DNA of 64,000 bases, from contig JAZAYU010000015.1 of assembly GCA_038501625.1 (NCBI GenBank), positions 5,354,991 through 5,418,990 of the forward strand. The letters are read 5' to 3'. This DNA is from Corbicula japonica. Lineage: Eukaryota; Mollusca; Bivalvia; Venerida; Cyrenidae. Position numbers and translations under genes: made by a program. Below the pieces are notes generated by a model, which saw only the letters and a list, made by a program, of their open reading frames with translations, searched no databases and was not told where the DNA came from. Shown piece after piece: positions 48,401-57,925 of this stretch (position 1 is the first letter of the stretch; each line of letters starts with the position of its first letter).

Positions 48401-51400
48401 CTTTCACCGGTAAAAACAAATTTTCTTTTTATTTTATGCTTTTAGTGCGTGAATTTGACAGAAAAGTTACAAGACATGGTGCAAAGACAGCTTGTTTATG
48501 ACGTGATGTCATGACGTAAAATATACAAATTTTAGCCCGTTTTCTAAACATTCTCATTTGGTATGTTATGTACGTTTGGGTACCAACGTGAACAAATCAG
48601 TAAAAATAACAAGTGGGTCCATAGGACCCTGGGTCGCTCACCTGTCAACAACTGCTCAATGGTTGCAAGAGTTGTGTGCAAGATTGGTAAAATCAGGTCA
48701 AAAATAAATAAAATTAAGCTGCTATTGTGGAGAAAATGTAACTAGATGATGTTCTATACCAAATATCTAAGCTCTAGGCCTTTCGGTTTCAGAGAAGAAG
48801 ATTTTTAAAGATTTACTATATAACACTATGTAATAAAACTAGTGACCCCTGGGGCGGAGACATTTTCCACCCTAGGAGAATAATTTGAACAACTTTTGTA
48901 GGGGACCACTTCATGATGACACATACCAAATACCAAGGTTCTAGGCCTTGTGGTTTTAGAGAAGAAGATTTTTTTTAAAGTTTTCCCTTTACAAGTCTGT
49001 GTAAAACAAGTGACCCCTGGGGCGGGGCCATTTTTGACCCAAGGGGGATAGTTTGAACAATTTTGGTAGAGGACCACTAGATGATGCTGTATATCAAATA
49101 TTAAGGCTCTAGGTCTTGTGGTTTTAAAGAAGAAGATTTTCATGTTTTTCCTATATAACTATATATAAACCATGAAGACCCTAGGGCGTGGCAGATTTTG
49201 GCCCAGGGGACATAATTTGAACAAATTTAGTAGACATCCATTAGACAATGCTACTTACCAAATATCTAAGCTGTACACATTGTGGTTTGTGAGAAGAAGA
49301 TTTTTAAAGATTTCCTATATAAGTCTATGTAAAATGAAGTGACCCCTGGGGCAGGGCCAATTTTGACCCCAGGAAAATAATTTGAACAATCTTTGTAGAG
49401 TTCCACTAGAGGGTGCTAAATGCCAAATATCTAAGCTCTAGGCCTTGTGGTTTCAGAGAAGAAGATTTTTAAAGTTTTTCCTTTAGGTTGCCATGGCAAC
49501 CAGAGTTCTGCATGGAATTGATTTCTTTGAACAAATTTGGAAGAGCTTCATGCAAGGAACATCCGTGGCAAGTTTCATCAACTTTGGCCCAGGGGTTTAA
49601 GAGGAGATGTCGTTTAAAGTAAAAGTTTACGGACGGACGACGGATGGACGCCGGACAGATTGCGATCACAAAAGCTCACCTTGTCACTACGTGACAGGTG
49701 AGCTAATCAAAGCACTGAAAGTGCTGAAAGCCAGTGGTAAGTAAACATGGAAATAAAACAAATTCATAATGTGGAATGTGAATTTTCCACTTTCAATTGG
49801 GTTAGCGAAATTATATTAATTTCAGCTTATTTCTTTTTTTTTTGTATTTCACTTGATTATTACCACTTTCATAGTAATTACACAGGGACCCTGTGATTTA
49901 GGCTATTTGAACTTGGTTTCATTTATAACAATGTGTCCCATGGAGTCAGCATTATGTTAATGTTTCCATTATTTAAGAAAGTGTTGAACCTTATCAGGGT
50001 TGGCAAAATGCCAGCAAATATGAGTATTTTCCATGCCGGCAGTATTTACTGGCTAACTGGCAATTACTGGTTGATTGAATCGATCAGCCTAGAATTTATA
50101 CAATATTACCTATTATCAGCATTCATATGGATAATTTCAAGTTTACCCATCAATTGTCAATATCTTTTTACTTAAGTTTAACACTTTTATCACTTTATCC
50201 ATAATAAATAAATATTTAAGCTGAAAAAGTGATCATTTGAATTGACTATCCATGGAATTTTTACAATACAATGTATCCCTTATAGTCAGCATGACTGTGT
50301 CAACTTCAAAATTCAATTATTAACAATAATGGAGTGAGCATTTTAGTGGATAAACATTTTAATTGTAAACAAGTAATGAGCACAACTTACAATAAATATA
50401 CATGAATACAATAACAAATAAGGGTAGATACAAAGAAGTCTCTGTCTACCAGGCAATCTCTTCTTTCCCCTTAAAGTATCTGTAACAGAACACTTCTGTA
50501 TTCATACCAATACATAACCATTTACTTGCACCTAGACAAATTGTTTAGGTCATTTATGACACTGCTGTTGCCTTTGTTGCCCCTGGCTATTACAGCCGAA
50601 TCAGGGTCTATTTAATCAATAGACCCTGGCCCCATGTATGAAATATGTTGTTTTAATAGTTAAGACCTTATGGCCTTGCTTGTTAAGTCAATAAGTGTCA
50701 ATGGTGCACAAGTGGATCAGCATTACTTTCTCACTTGCTGTATTTTTAGGTTCTAAGTAAAAAAAGACAGTTCTTTAAGATTTTTTTTTACTTTAAGTGC
50801 TTAAAGAGATCACCTGATATGAAATTTAATGAAAAATATCTGAGTAAATTAATTATTATTATGATAATAAATTAATAACAATCAACTAAGTTAAGACTTC
50901 TGCAGTATTTTAAGGCAAAAAAACTCATCTGTGTATTTGCCAGTATTTTCCAGTATTTACCAATTTGCGGAGTATTTTCCAGGCCGGTAAATACCCTGTT
51001 AAATACTGAGGGTGGTATTTACTGCCCAACCTTGAACCTTAAAAATTATGTAAGATAAAGGGGCTGTTTATATTCATTAGCTTGAGTCCTTTACAGACAC
51101 CTTTCCCCAACTGTTCAACCTTTTTTGATGCATGTGCCACATCCATCTGATCTGAACCTACACTCTGAATCTTGGTCAGAAAGTACATTTACCTAAAAGA
51201 TCCAACAAGAGACCGTCGAAGATGGATGATGCTCCCCGAATGGGTACTTTGTCATAAAAAGGATTAGTTGTATAACTATTGAGGTGAATATTGAAAATGG
51301 TGTAGTGCTATGAAATCAGACAATTTTAAAATCCAACTATAAATAATAAAGTTACGGACCAGACACAATTTTGCTGCAAGGTCAAACTGTGACATTTACG

Positions 51401-54400
51401 TTCAAGGTAGAGACCCAAATGAGCACGACACATCATCTCAATATGGTGATCATTTCTGTGAAATAATTTAAAATTCTGAATACAAATAAGAAAGTCATGG
51501 GCCGAACAAGATGTGGCTACAGGGTCATGCTTTGACTTTGACCTTCAGGGTAGCAACCTAAATGTTGTGCGTGACAAGTCTTCTCATTATGATGATCAAT
51601 TCTGTGAAATAATTTTAAAATCCGACTTCAAATAAAAAATTTATTGGCCGGACAATAATTTGCTACAAGGTCATGCTGTGACCTTGACCTTTAAGGTAGT
51701 AACCCAAATGTTGCGCGCAACACGTCATATCCGACTTCAAGTTATGTGCCAGACATGAATGCGGGATGTATGGACTGACAGGCGGACATACAACCCATCG
51801 ACTATATGCTCCCCCGAATTTCTTCGGGGAGCATAAAGCCATAAAAATGAACAGAATCTGCTCAACCTCAACTAATAATATGCAAGTTGATATGGTCAAA
51901 CCTTGTCACACATGGCATACAAGCTGTATCCATGTTGGTCCCTTTATACTGACTTATGCATAATAATTTATGTCTAAAACTTAAACCATTTACTCCATAT
52001 ATGCCCCTTTATGGCATCAGCAAACAGGGTAGATCTAGATCACCTATCACCTCTGTGCTATCTGATCAGGATCTGCACTGTTCACTTTTAGATTCGTAAC
52101 GGTATTTCTGAACCAGATGTGCATGAATGTTCTGTCTGGTCTGGATCTAGACTAGATGCACATGCGATAAAAGGCATACATATTACGGCAGAAAGGGGCT
52201 CTTGATCAACCATTTTAGTTATGCCCCTATAAATGACATGAATAACTGTTTAATAAATATTATCATCTTCAACTAAAATCTATTTCAGAAGTAACTCTAC
52301 ATCTTAAAGCTATTTCATTTAATATACCTTAGTAAATGCAGATTAGGGGTTTCATTAACAAATTTGACCCGGGAGATGACCCTTTGACCATTGAAAATTC
52401 AGAAAGCCTTATTTTGACCCATGGGATTTTAGCTGAATAAGAAAGTTATGGGCCGGACATGATGTTGCTAGGAGGTCATGCTGTGAATATGATGGAAATG
52501 ACTCTTCAGATTAAGCACTTAGAGGAACCCTTGGTCTATAAGTATTATTATTTTCTTTGAAATAATTTTAAAATCCAACTTCAAATAAAAAAGTTATGGG
52601 CTGTACACTAATTTGCTACAAGGTCTTGCTGTGAATATGATGAAAATGACCCTTCAGATTAAGCACATATAGGAACCCTTGGTCTATAAGTATTATTATT
52701 TTCTTTTAGGTATGTATTTTTCTTCACAAACTGAATACTGGCCCGACCTAATGAGCTGGTGACTGTCCTTTGCTTGTGAAAAGAGTTGTGAAAATCAAAT
52801 CAGAAATTGGCAAGTTTAATTCAGTGTGGCAGATATGTCATGTAATTGTCATAAATTTATCCTTCCATAATTACCTAGCGAAAACAAGGTTATTTAAAAA
52901 TTAAAAATGCTGGTTTCTAAAATTTGTGTTTGAAGTGGTTGTATTAGAAAAACAACAAATAAATTGCAACAATTTTGGGCAACAAAATTTATAACTTTTC
53001 CAAAATTATAGATGCTGCATTATATGATTTCATATCGGAGACCTGCTAATTATATATATCTGGGCCATATGGTCTCAAAGCTTGGCCGTATGGTCTTTAA
53101 CTCCTGGGAATATTGTCTTTAAATCTGGACCTTACAGTCTGCATGTCCTGGGCCATTAAGTTCATCAATCTGGGCTATAACAAGGGGCCATATTGTCCTT
53201 ATATCATTGAGACTTGGAAGTTAAAGTTTCAATTTCATCTAATCTTGTAAGAAACAACAAGAACTATTTACCTTGTTAAGACAGTGTAACTGCCGGTGTG
53301 AAACAGTCGAGGTGTCTACCTTTAAATCATCACTGAGAAAATGTAAACAATAACTACATGTAGATGTGTTCTCAAGCAGCTGGTTTAATACAAATCATTA
53401 AATGCACAATATGCAAACTTTGTAAGTAAAGATGATTGCATATTTTTGCATACAATGACGTCGACTGCACACACACACAATTTTTGGGATACAGTTGAAA
53501 CAGTTAAAAGAAATGTCTTGTCCTTTCGTAAATTACACTGTTATCAAATTTTTGTTGTCAATGCCTTTGTTTATTTGTAATGATTAATCCATTCAGGATT
53601 TCACGAAATATCTCCCATGTTAGTTCCACTTCCGAAAAAACACATTTTGCATCATTTTCGTGGGTGTCTCAATTTAAATACGCACAAAACATTGGCTATT
53701 TGTTCAAGTAAAATCTTCGACGTTGACATTGTTCAATACTTTGGGGAAACACAATCGAAGGGAGGTCACTGCAGTTGTGTGTAGTTTGGGCTAAACCCCG
53801 TACGTGTTACGTAACAATCCGTAAAACTATCGACACAGTATATTTTTAAATAAAGCAGAAAGAAAGAAGTATATTTACTTCAAAGTTCTTGCAACGAGTA
53901 TGTGTTCAGAACATTACTTCAAAGTTCTTGCAACGAGTATGCGTTCAGAACATGCGCCATTTCACACACCCCAATTTGACGTCATTGTGAATGGCTAACA
54001 CATACGCAGTTTATTTAATCAATAAATCGGTAAAAGTGCGCCTTTGTTGCTTTTATTGAGTAACATAACTAATCCTTCTTTATCAGCAATCAATTAAAAT
54101 GATCGTCTACAACTGATTTTTCTCGTTTCTATAATTGCTTTTGGAACTCTTTCCTGACGTCTACCGAAAGCTGTGCTGCGACTTTTTATATTTGAGCGCA
54201 CCTGCTGAAAGGTATGAGCTTTCGGATTGTCATTTTATTGCCAGTGGTTCCCACCACTGGCAAAAATGATATTCCACTGTCTAAAAACAGTGAAATACTA
54301 CTTTAATTTCACCAGGAAATTTCTATAATTCTCTGAAAAGCATAAAAAAGTAGACTCTTGTTTTGTTATTTTCTGAATATCACATGTACAAACAAACCTC

Positions 54401-54559
54401 ATCAAATGCAGCATAGTAGTTTAGAGGTAAAGTTTTATCCTGTGATTGCTTCTGTACACTGACTCGATTCTGCTCCAACTTTTCATTGAGTGTCTTCCAC
54501 CAGGGAGATGCTGGACTGAACACAAACTTCTGTGTTCTTCTTGACAGCTCATCATTTAT
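36390..54559 (-). CDS. HACL1: 2-hydroxyacyl-CoA lyase 1, C-terminal half (six exons)
   Basis: HACL1 is a thiamine-diphosphate and Mg-dependent enzyme of peroxisomes that cleaves 2-hydroxyacyl-CoA to formyl-CoA and a shortened fatty aldehyde in alpha-oxidation. Coding exons in transcript order are 54559-54398, 45185-45085, 42570-42412, 41434-41330, 37091-36905 and 36431-36390. All have GT donors and AG acceptors, and phases agree at every joint, giving 251 codons plus stop; the human protein is about 578. Visible landmarks are [20 protein letters not shown], the ThDP site GDSAFGFSG...[13 protein letters not shown] and the C-terminal PTS1 signal SKM. The first half (substrate/FAD-like domain) was not found before 64000. 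ILVBL, a related ER protein, lacks a PTS1, so HACL1 is preferred. Introns are long and transposon-filled. Confidence 0.93.
36432..36904. other. HACL1 last intron
   Basis: 473 bp. It contains a degraded 'ggacggatag...gggggcataac' module end at about 36475-36520. Nothing else recognised. Confidence 0.6.
36905..37091 (-). CDS. HACL1: HACL1 exon with AFGGNGYFV
   Basis: 187 bp, acceptor 'tttttttag', donor AGTCAG|gtatgg. It encodes [40 protein letters not shown] and a conserved MVNIMI stretch. The array of 45-bp repeats begins 220 bp upstream of its acceptor in transcript terms. Confidence 0.95.
37312..38665 (-). repeat. 45-bp minisatellite, ~30 units, in a HACL1 intron
   Basis: The unit on the plus strand is 'cagattgtcaaagaggtgac' then 'acatagycractcagacatg' and 'aataa'. 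Because 45 is divisible by 3 and one minus frame lacks stops, several open frames up to 179 codons arise ([15 protein letters not shown] repeated); they have no host-gene support. Unit variants alternate CCGACT, TCGACT, TCAACT and CCAACT. A few units are shortened or fused (about 37395, 37805, 37925, 38225). Confidence 0.95.
38666..41329. other. Rest of the HACL1 intron; one repeat block
   Basis: 39190-39540 holds about two 'gggcataactccatcaaatg' units related to 5850-6510. The remainder is AT-rich single-copy-looking sequence without exons I can recognise. Confidence 0.5.
41330..41434 (-). CDS. HACL1: HACL1 exon with NNNG end of the ThDP motif
   Basis: 105 bp, acceptor 'gtttacag', donor CTCAG|gtgaga. 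It encodes [19 protein letters not shown], then [15 protein letters not shown]. The Asn-Asn pair completes the ThDP site. The next codon is AG+C, Ser. Confidence 0.94.
41435..42411. other. HACL1 intron, no further feature
   Basis: AT-rich. It contains a short (ATC)n run 'catcatcatcatcaccatc' at about 41834 and a poly-A of about 13. Confidence 0.5.
42412..42570 (-). CDS. HACL1: HACL1 exon with first half of the ThDP-binding motif
   Basis: 159 bp, acceptor 'tattacag', donor CTGCAG|gttagt. It encodes [20 protein letters not shown] and [22 protein letters not shown] is the metal/ThDP-binding start of the motif that ends at NNNG in the next exon. The Arg codon AG+A spans the intron. Confidence 0.96.
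42720..42872. repeat. Short dispersed repeat 'GATCAGGATCTGCACTG'
   Basis: The phrase 'ctgatcaggatctgcactg' occurs at about 42773. A similar one lies inverted at about 45007 ('cagtgcagatcctgatcag') and direct at about 52063. Flanking 'gatccagatcagccggcat' is also shared loosely. Likely a small MITE family. Confidence 0.5.
42873..44225 (+). repeat. Module with two tandem arrays (~150 and ~158 bp units)
   Basis: It starts with the 'acaagagctgtc' block. 43080-43660 has about four units with 'tttagcaacagtgacctt', 'acagacacctgggta' and 'gatataagctacccac'. 43670-44170 has about three units with 'aaaaggggcataact', 'cagtcagggattatgaaact' and 'ctttcacaaaaaactta'. It ends in a CCCGCCCATCCGCCCGCCC stretch. 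Confidence 0.7.
44226..45000 (+). repeat. 'GGGCCCATAACTC' module with hairpin end
   Basis: Three diverged units carry 'gggcccataac', 'tatgcacaacta' and 'ggacaa.attcctgtgaag'. A short TTAGGG tract lies at about 44757-44769. A GACGGACAGAAAGACGG tract and the terminal hairpin TGCCTCTCTTCAGGGGCA (about 44979-44996) end it. Same family as 841-1321. Confidence 0.7.
45085..45185 (-). CDS. HACL1: HACL1 exon with SEGANTMD
   Basis: 101 bp, acceptor 'atttacag', donor CACAG|gtaaaa. It encodes [20 protein letters not shown] and [13 protein letters not shown]. The Glu-Gly-Ala-Asn-Thr motif is conserved in the family. The last Arg codon is split with the next exon (AG+G). Confidence 0.93.
45401..47080 (+). 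repeat. Hairpin-started module with ~165-bp tandem units
   Basis: It begins with a 16-bp perfect palindrome GTGTTCCGCGGAACAC (45407-45422) and ends near the hairpin CTGCTATCGCAGG at about 47059-47071. Between lie eight or nine units with 'gcatttgaaaggggcataac', 'caaacaggagttatcattct', 'gatgatatattccaagta' and 'ggacaagtactttcaaag'. The nearest HACL1 exon ends at 45185. Confidence 0.75.
47081..48270. other. HACL1 intron, nothing recognised
   Basis: AT-rich, no open frames of note or repeats visible by eye. Confidence 0.4.
48271..48421. repeat. Fold-back MITE, ~59-bp arms
   Basis: 48271-48329 (TTTGTTTTTACC..., GATAGAAATATATTTCACT) mirrors 48363-48421 with a few mismatches. The centre carries 'cgagtgg.aa.ccacgag'. 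Probably a small inverted-repeat transposon. Confidence 0.75.
48612..49705 (+). repeat. Hairpin-ended module with ~150-bp 'AGTGACCCCTGGGGC' units
   Basis: It starts 'gggtccataggaccctggg' plus 'tcgctcacctg'; the same start recurs at 58064. Four or five units with 'agtgacccctggggc', 'ataatttgaacaa' and 'ctaggccttgtggtttcag' follow. It ends GACGGACGACGGATGGACG and the hairpin GCTCACCTTGTCACTACG / CGTGACAGGTGAGC (49675-49703). Start and end both contain 'gctcacctgtca'-like text. Confidence 0.75.
49995..51034. mobile_element. hAT-like non-autonomous element with 8-bp duplication
   Basis: The flanks AACCTTAT (49987-49994) and AACCTTAA (51035-51042) match at 7 of 8. The left end CAGGGTTGGCAAAATGCC mirrors the right end (reverse complement CAAGGTTGGGCAGTAAATAC) imperfectly. 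'cagtattt.ac' and 'ccagtattttcc' words cluster at both ends. No transposase frame. Confidence 0.82.
51205..51838 (+). repeat. Hairpin-ended module 'ACAAGAGACCGTCGAAG'
   Basis: It starts with 'acaagagaccgtcgaagatg' and 'gatgctccccgaatg', and ends with the hairpin ATGCTCCCCCGAA / TTCGGGGAGCAT (51809-51835), so 'gctccccgaa' text is present at both ends. About three units with 'gacaatttgctacaaggtc' and 'ttgacctt.aaggtagcaacc' lie between. Confidence 0.75.
51839..54397. other. HACL1 intron remainder with small repeats
   Basis: 52020-52110 contains the 'ctgatcaggatctgcactg' repeat. 52430-52720 has two units with 'ttcagattaagcac' and 'ggaacccttggtctataagt'. Two 39-bp units lie at 53875-53952, a CRE TGACGTCA at 53977-53984, and a hairpin CCAGTGGT / ACCACTGG at about 54241-54260. 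No exon is recognisable. Confidence 0.45.
53875..53952. repeat. Two-copy 39-bp tandem repeat
   Basis: 53875-53913 and 53914-53952 ('ttacttcaaagttcttgcaa' onward) differ at one base (tgtg/tgcg). Confidence 0.85.
54398..54559 (-). CDS. HACL1: HACL1 exon: start of the C-terminal ThDP domain
   Basis: 162 bp, phase 0 at both ends, acceptor 'ttcatttaag', donor GAG|gtttgt. It encodes [14 protein letters not shown]..., [14 protein letters not shown] and [11 protein letters not shown], matching the WWKTL and LPMNYY stretches of vertebrate HACL1. Confidence 0.9.
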
Positions 54560-55199
54560 CTTAAATGAAAATTGGTTTTATGATTGTCTCGTTAAGATTT
54601 ACCAGAATGAACTATTCTGATGTGCATTAATTCTTTTACTAACAATTATTCAGTAGAACACTTATGTTGCTCAAATATCAGATTAACAAAATTATAAGTT
54701 TAAGAATGGGTAACTCTTTAAAGAAACACCTTGGCATCACGAAATCATGACCATGTTGTCATAATCACTGTATACTTTAGTCTGACGAAGAAAAGTTATA
54801 CATGTATCCAATCACCAGACAGAGACTGACAAAGTGATCCCTAAAACACAGTGTCTAAGCGTACAGTTAACCGAAATGGAAGTTGCTGATCTGTACGCCG
54901 ATGACCACATAGTTGCTTACAGAAAAACACGCGACCTCGGCTTTTTATTTGTAAAATATATTCAAATTAAACGTGCTTTTTGCAGAATTTTATTTTTATA
55001 AGAAGTACATCGTTGATTAATAGTCTTACTGTGATCTTGAAGTCTTGAACTAACGGCTAGTTAAGTTGCAATCTGTAATCTTTTCACACTTGATCAGTAG
55101 AAAATGGGGAAAAAGAGTGGAGAAAATCTGCATTTGTGACCTCATATTTAATAATGAATATATTGGAAAGTTATATATTTGACTTCAAGTGAAAGAAAA
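54560..55199. other. Upstream HACL1 intron, nothing recognised
   Basis: 54720-54840 has a degraded 'cacgaaatcatgaccatgtt' module remnant. No further HACL1 exon was found on the minus strand here or up to 64000. Confidence 0.4.
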
Positions 55200-56870
55200 A
55201 TCATTTCCAACGCTCATCCAATTTTGATCTTTTAAAGAAATATGTCTCTGATAAAGTTCCTGTACCTATGTTTTTCAACATTCCTCTCATTACGATGGAT
55301 AAAGTTAAGAATATGATCTCAGACTTAGATTCATCAAAAGCTACAGGACTAGATGGCCTAGGTCTGAAAATGATAAAGTTTTCAGCAGATGTTACTTCCC
55401 CTGTTATTCAGCATATAATGAATCTTAGTTTCAACAGTGGAGTTTTTCCTGACAGCTGGAAAGCTGCAAAAGTTAATCCTATCTTCAATTCTGGCTGTCC
55501 ACTAGATATCAATAATTACAGGCCTATTTCTATATTACCTACATTATCAAAATTAATTGAAAGACATGTTCATAATCATTTTAGTAATTACTTGGATCAT
55601 TATAAACTAATTGTTGAGTCTTGAAAGTGGTTTTCGCAAAAATCATAGTTGTGAAACTGCTTTAGTATCACTAATAGATAGATGGATTAAAGCAGTACAT
55701 GATGGCAAAATTGTAGGTGTTGTAATGGTTGATTTCAGGAAAGCCTTTGATCTAGTGGATCACAATATCCTTTTACATAAATTAAAACTATACAAGTGCA
55801 GTAATCAGACCTTAAACTGGTTTAAGTCTTACTTACTTGATCGCAAACAAAGTGTTCAAATAAATGAGGCAATATCTAAGCAAAGTACAGTACAGTCAGG
55901 GGTTCCTCAGGGCTCCATATTAGGGCCTCTTCTATTTTTACTTTTTATAAATGACCTTTCATTAACCTTGAGGAATACCATTACTAATACAGACATGTAT
56001 GCAGATGACACAACAATCTGCGATATACATGAATCAAAAGCTGTGATAGAAAAAAACCTACAGTCTGCTCTCGTACTGTTAAGTGAATGGTGTGCCCAAA
56101 ATGGGATGGTTTTAAACACTTCAAAAACTAAGGTTCTTCTTATTACAACACCCCATAAAAGAGGAAAAAATGAAAATTATCACTTGAATCTTAATTATAA
56201 AAACATACCATTAGAACTAACCACTGGAGATAGAATACTGGGTGTGAAAATAAACCATAACCTTAAATGGGACAACCATGTCAATGTAATTAAAAAGAAA
56301 ATCTCTACTAACTTATGGCTTCTGTCAAAAATAAAATCCTTTGTTTCCCTTGATCACAGAATTGTGTTCTATAAAGCATATATCCAACCTCACATTGACT
56401 ACTGTAATATTATCTGGGGTAGACCAGTCAGCAGAATATTCAGGGTATCCTTTTACTACAGAAAAGAGCATGCAAAGTCATCCTAGGATATCAATACACA
56501 AATTTTAAAGAAGCAATGAAAAGCATCAACGCTCTTTCTATTCAGCACAGAATCCTGCTTCAAAAAGCAAAGTTCATGTATAAGGTGAATAAAGGTTTAG
56601 TGCCTGAATATATTTCATCTATGTTTGAGCATAGAACCAGTGGTGAAAACTTGCGAAATGTTAGTAATCTTGGATATTTTATTCCAAGACCAAAAACTGA
56701 ACTTTTTAAAACAAGCATGTCATATTCCGGCCCAATGATATGGAACAAAATACCATTAAATATCAGAAATTCAAATAACATTAAAATTTTTTCAAGAAAA
56801 TTCACCATGTGGTTAACAAGTTCATAAATGTAAATAAACACAGTACATTTTATTAATGTAAAATGACTAA
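55200..56870 (+). pseudogene. 5'-truncated LINE: reverse transcriptase with two frameshifts
   Basis: The frame starts about 55205 (NFDLLKKYVSDKVPVPMFFN), inside the reverse-transcriptase N-terminal region, and reads to 55624. A shift near 55615 moves to the frame 55611-56486; a second near 56440 moves to the frame ending at the stop near 56825. Motifs in order are KATGLDG, NNYRPISILPTLSKLIER, ESGFRKNHSCETAL, VDFRKAFDLVDH, SGVPQGSILGPLLFLLFIND, catalytic YADDTT, LGVKINHNLKW, then the thumb/tail LLLQKRACKVILG and WNKIPLNIR. The endonuclease domain is absent (5' truncation). The order and SGVPQGSILGPLLF motif fit the Jockey/CR1 group of non-LTR retrotransposons. It inserted on the strand opposite to HACL1. 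Confidence 0.9.
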
Positions 56871-57429
56871 GATAACATATCTACAGTATATATAAAAGAC
56901 TGTCTGCATCTTCGTTTTTTTGTGTATGAAAGTAATTTTTTCTCTTCATTAGCACCGAAAAAATGGTCTTTCTGTGCAGCAACCGAAAGTGACAAGACTG
57001 TACGCAAAGTTGCAGTACTTCAATGTCAGACTGTACGTACAGTTGCGATCATACGTGCATATATACTGATCAACTGAAAAGCATCAATGAAGCAAGAACT
57101 TGTTAAAGGAATCAATCAAAGGAATCAGTAGGTATAAAATACGCAATGGAAAAATGGACCGCAATGGAAACAAAATACGCAATGGAAATACAAAAAATTT
57201 TTTGGTAAATATTTTTGTTTTAAAAGAATTAATAACACTGTTTGAATATTTTATCAATCAAGAACATTATATTTTTAATATTATCTAGGTGTCCGTGTTA
57301 TTATGTGGTTTTGTTATCACTGCCGTATAAGTTTTCCAGGAGTACAGAATACGACGATCAAAGTTGCAAAGCTTGAAAAAGCACATGAAGATTTAGAACA
57401 GAGGGTTGTCATACAACTGACAGTGAATC
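56871..57429. other. Unassigned, with 'ACGCAATGGAAA' repeats
   Basis: 'cgcaatggaaa' occurs three times at about 57142-57190. The same word is frequent at 62640-63620, on the other side of the second LINE. Confidence 0.45.
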
Positions 57430-57854
57430 ATCTGAAGGTGAAGATACAGATATTTTTGATAGTCAGTCATTTGTAAGTAATGACATTAAATTTTAGTAAG
57501 TCATTTGAAAGCATATCCAGTGTTCCTGATGTCGAGTTTAATGTTCAATCACTTGAAAATTCAGAGACATAATACTTGTTCATAATGAGTTTGATTTATA
57601 ATATAGATGAAAGTGATGATGAGACGGTTATCTATAGTCTATCATCTGAAGGTAAAGATACAGTTATTTTTGATAGTCAGTCATTTGTAAGTGATAGGAC
57701 AATAAATTTTAGTCAGTCATTTGAAAGCATATCTAGTGTTTCTGATGTTGAGTTAAATATTCAATCAAATAAACTTTCAATTTTCTACACAAATGCAGAC
57801 AATCTTATAAACAAGATGGATGAACTGAAAGTACTTTTTTTGCAGGGATTCTAA
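57430..57854 (+). pseudogene. LINE ORF2 start: Ser-rich leader and endonuclease N-terminus
   Basis: The 92-codon frame from 57576 encodes SLSSEGKDTVIFDSQSF, a Ser/Asp-rich leader, then LSIFYTNADNLINKMDELK, the usual start of a LINE endonuclease domain (NAD-L-x-K-x-EL). An earlier, decayed copy of the leader lies about 213 bp upstream (57430-57560), so the leader is tandemly duplicated. The frame is cut at about 57845 by an insertion. Its continuation, RYKPDILVITEIFPSKKPSR, resumes at 62153. Confidence 0.75.
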
Positions 57855-57925
57855 AATCGTCGGCAGGCCGGTCATTGACCGATTTTCGGGAAGAATGTCC
57901 GATTGAAATTTCAAAATTGGTTAAA

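Noticed and set aside
49933..50175. 80-codon open frame
   Set aside because: Crosses the left boundary and target duplication of a hAT-like element, and has no motif.
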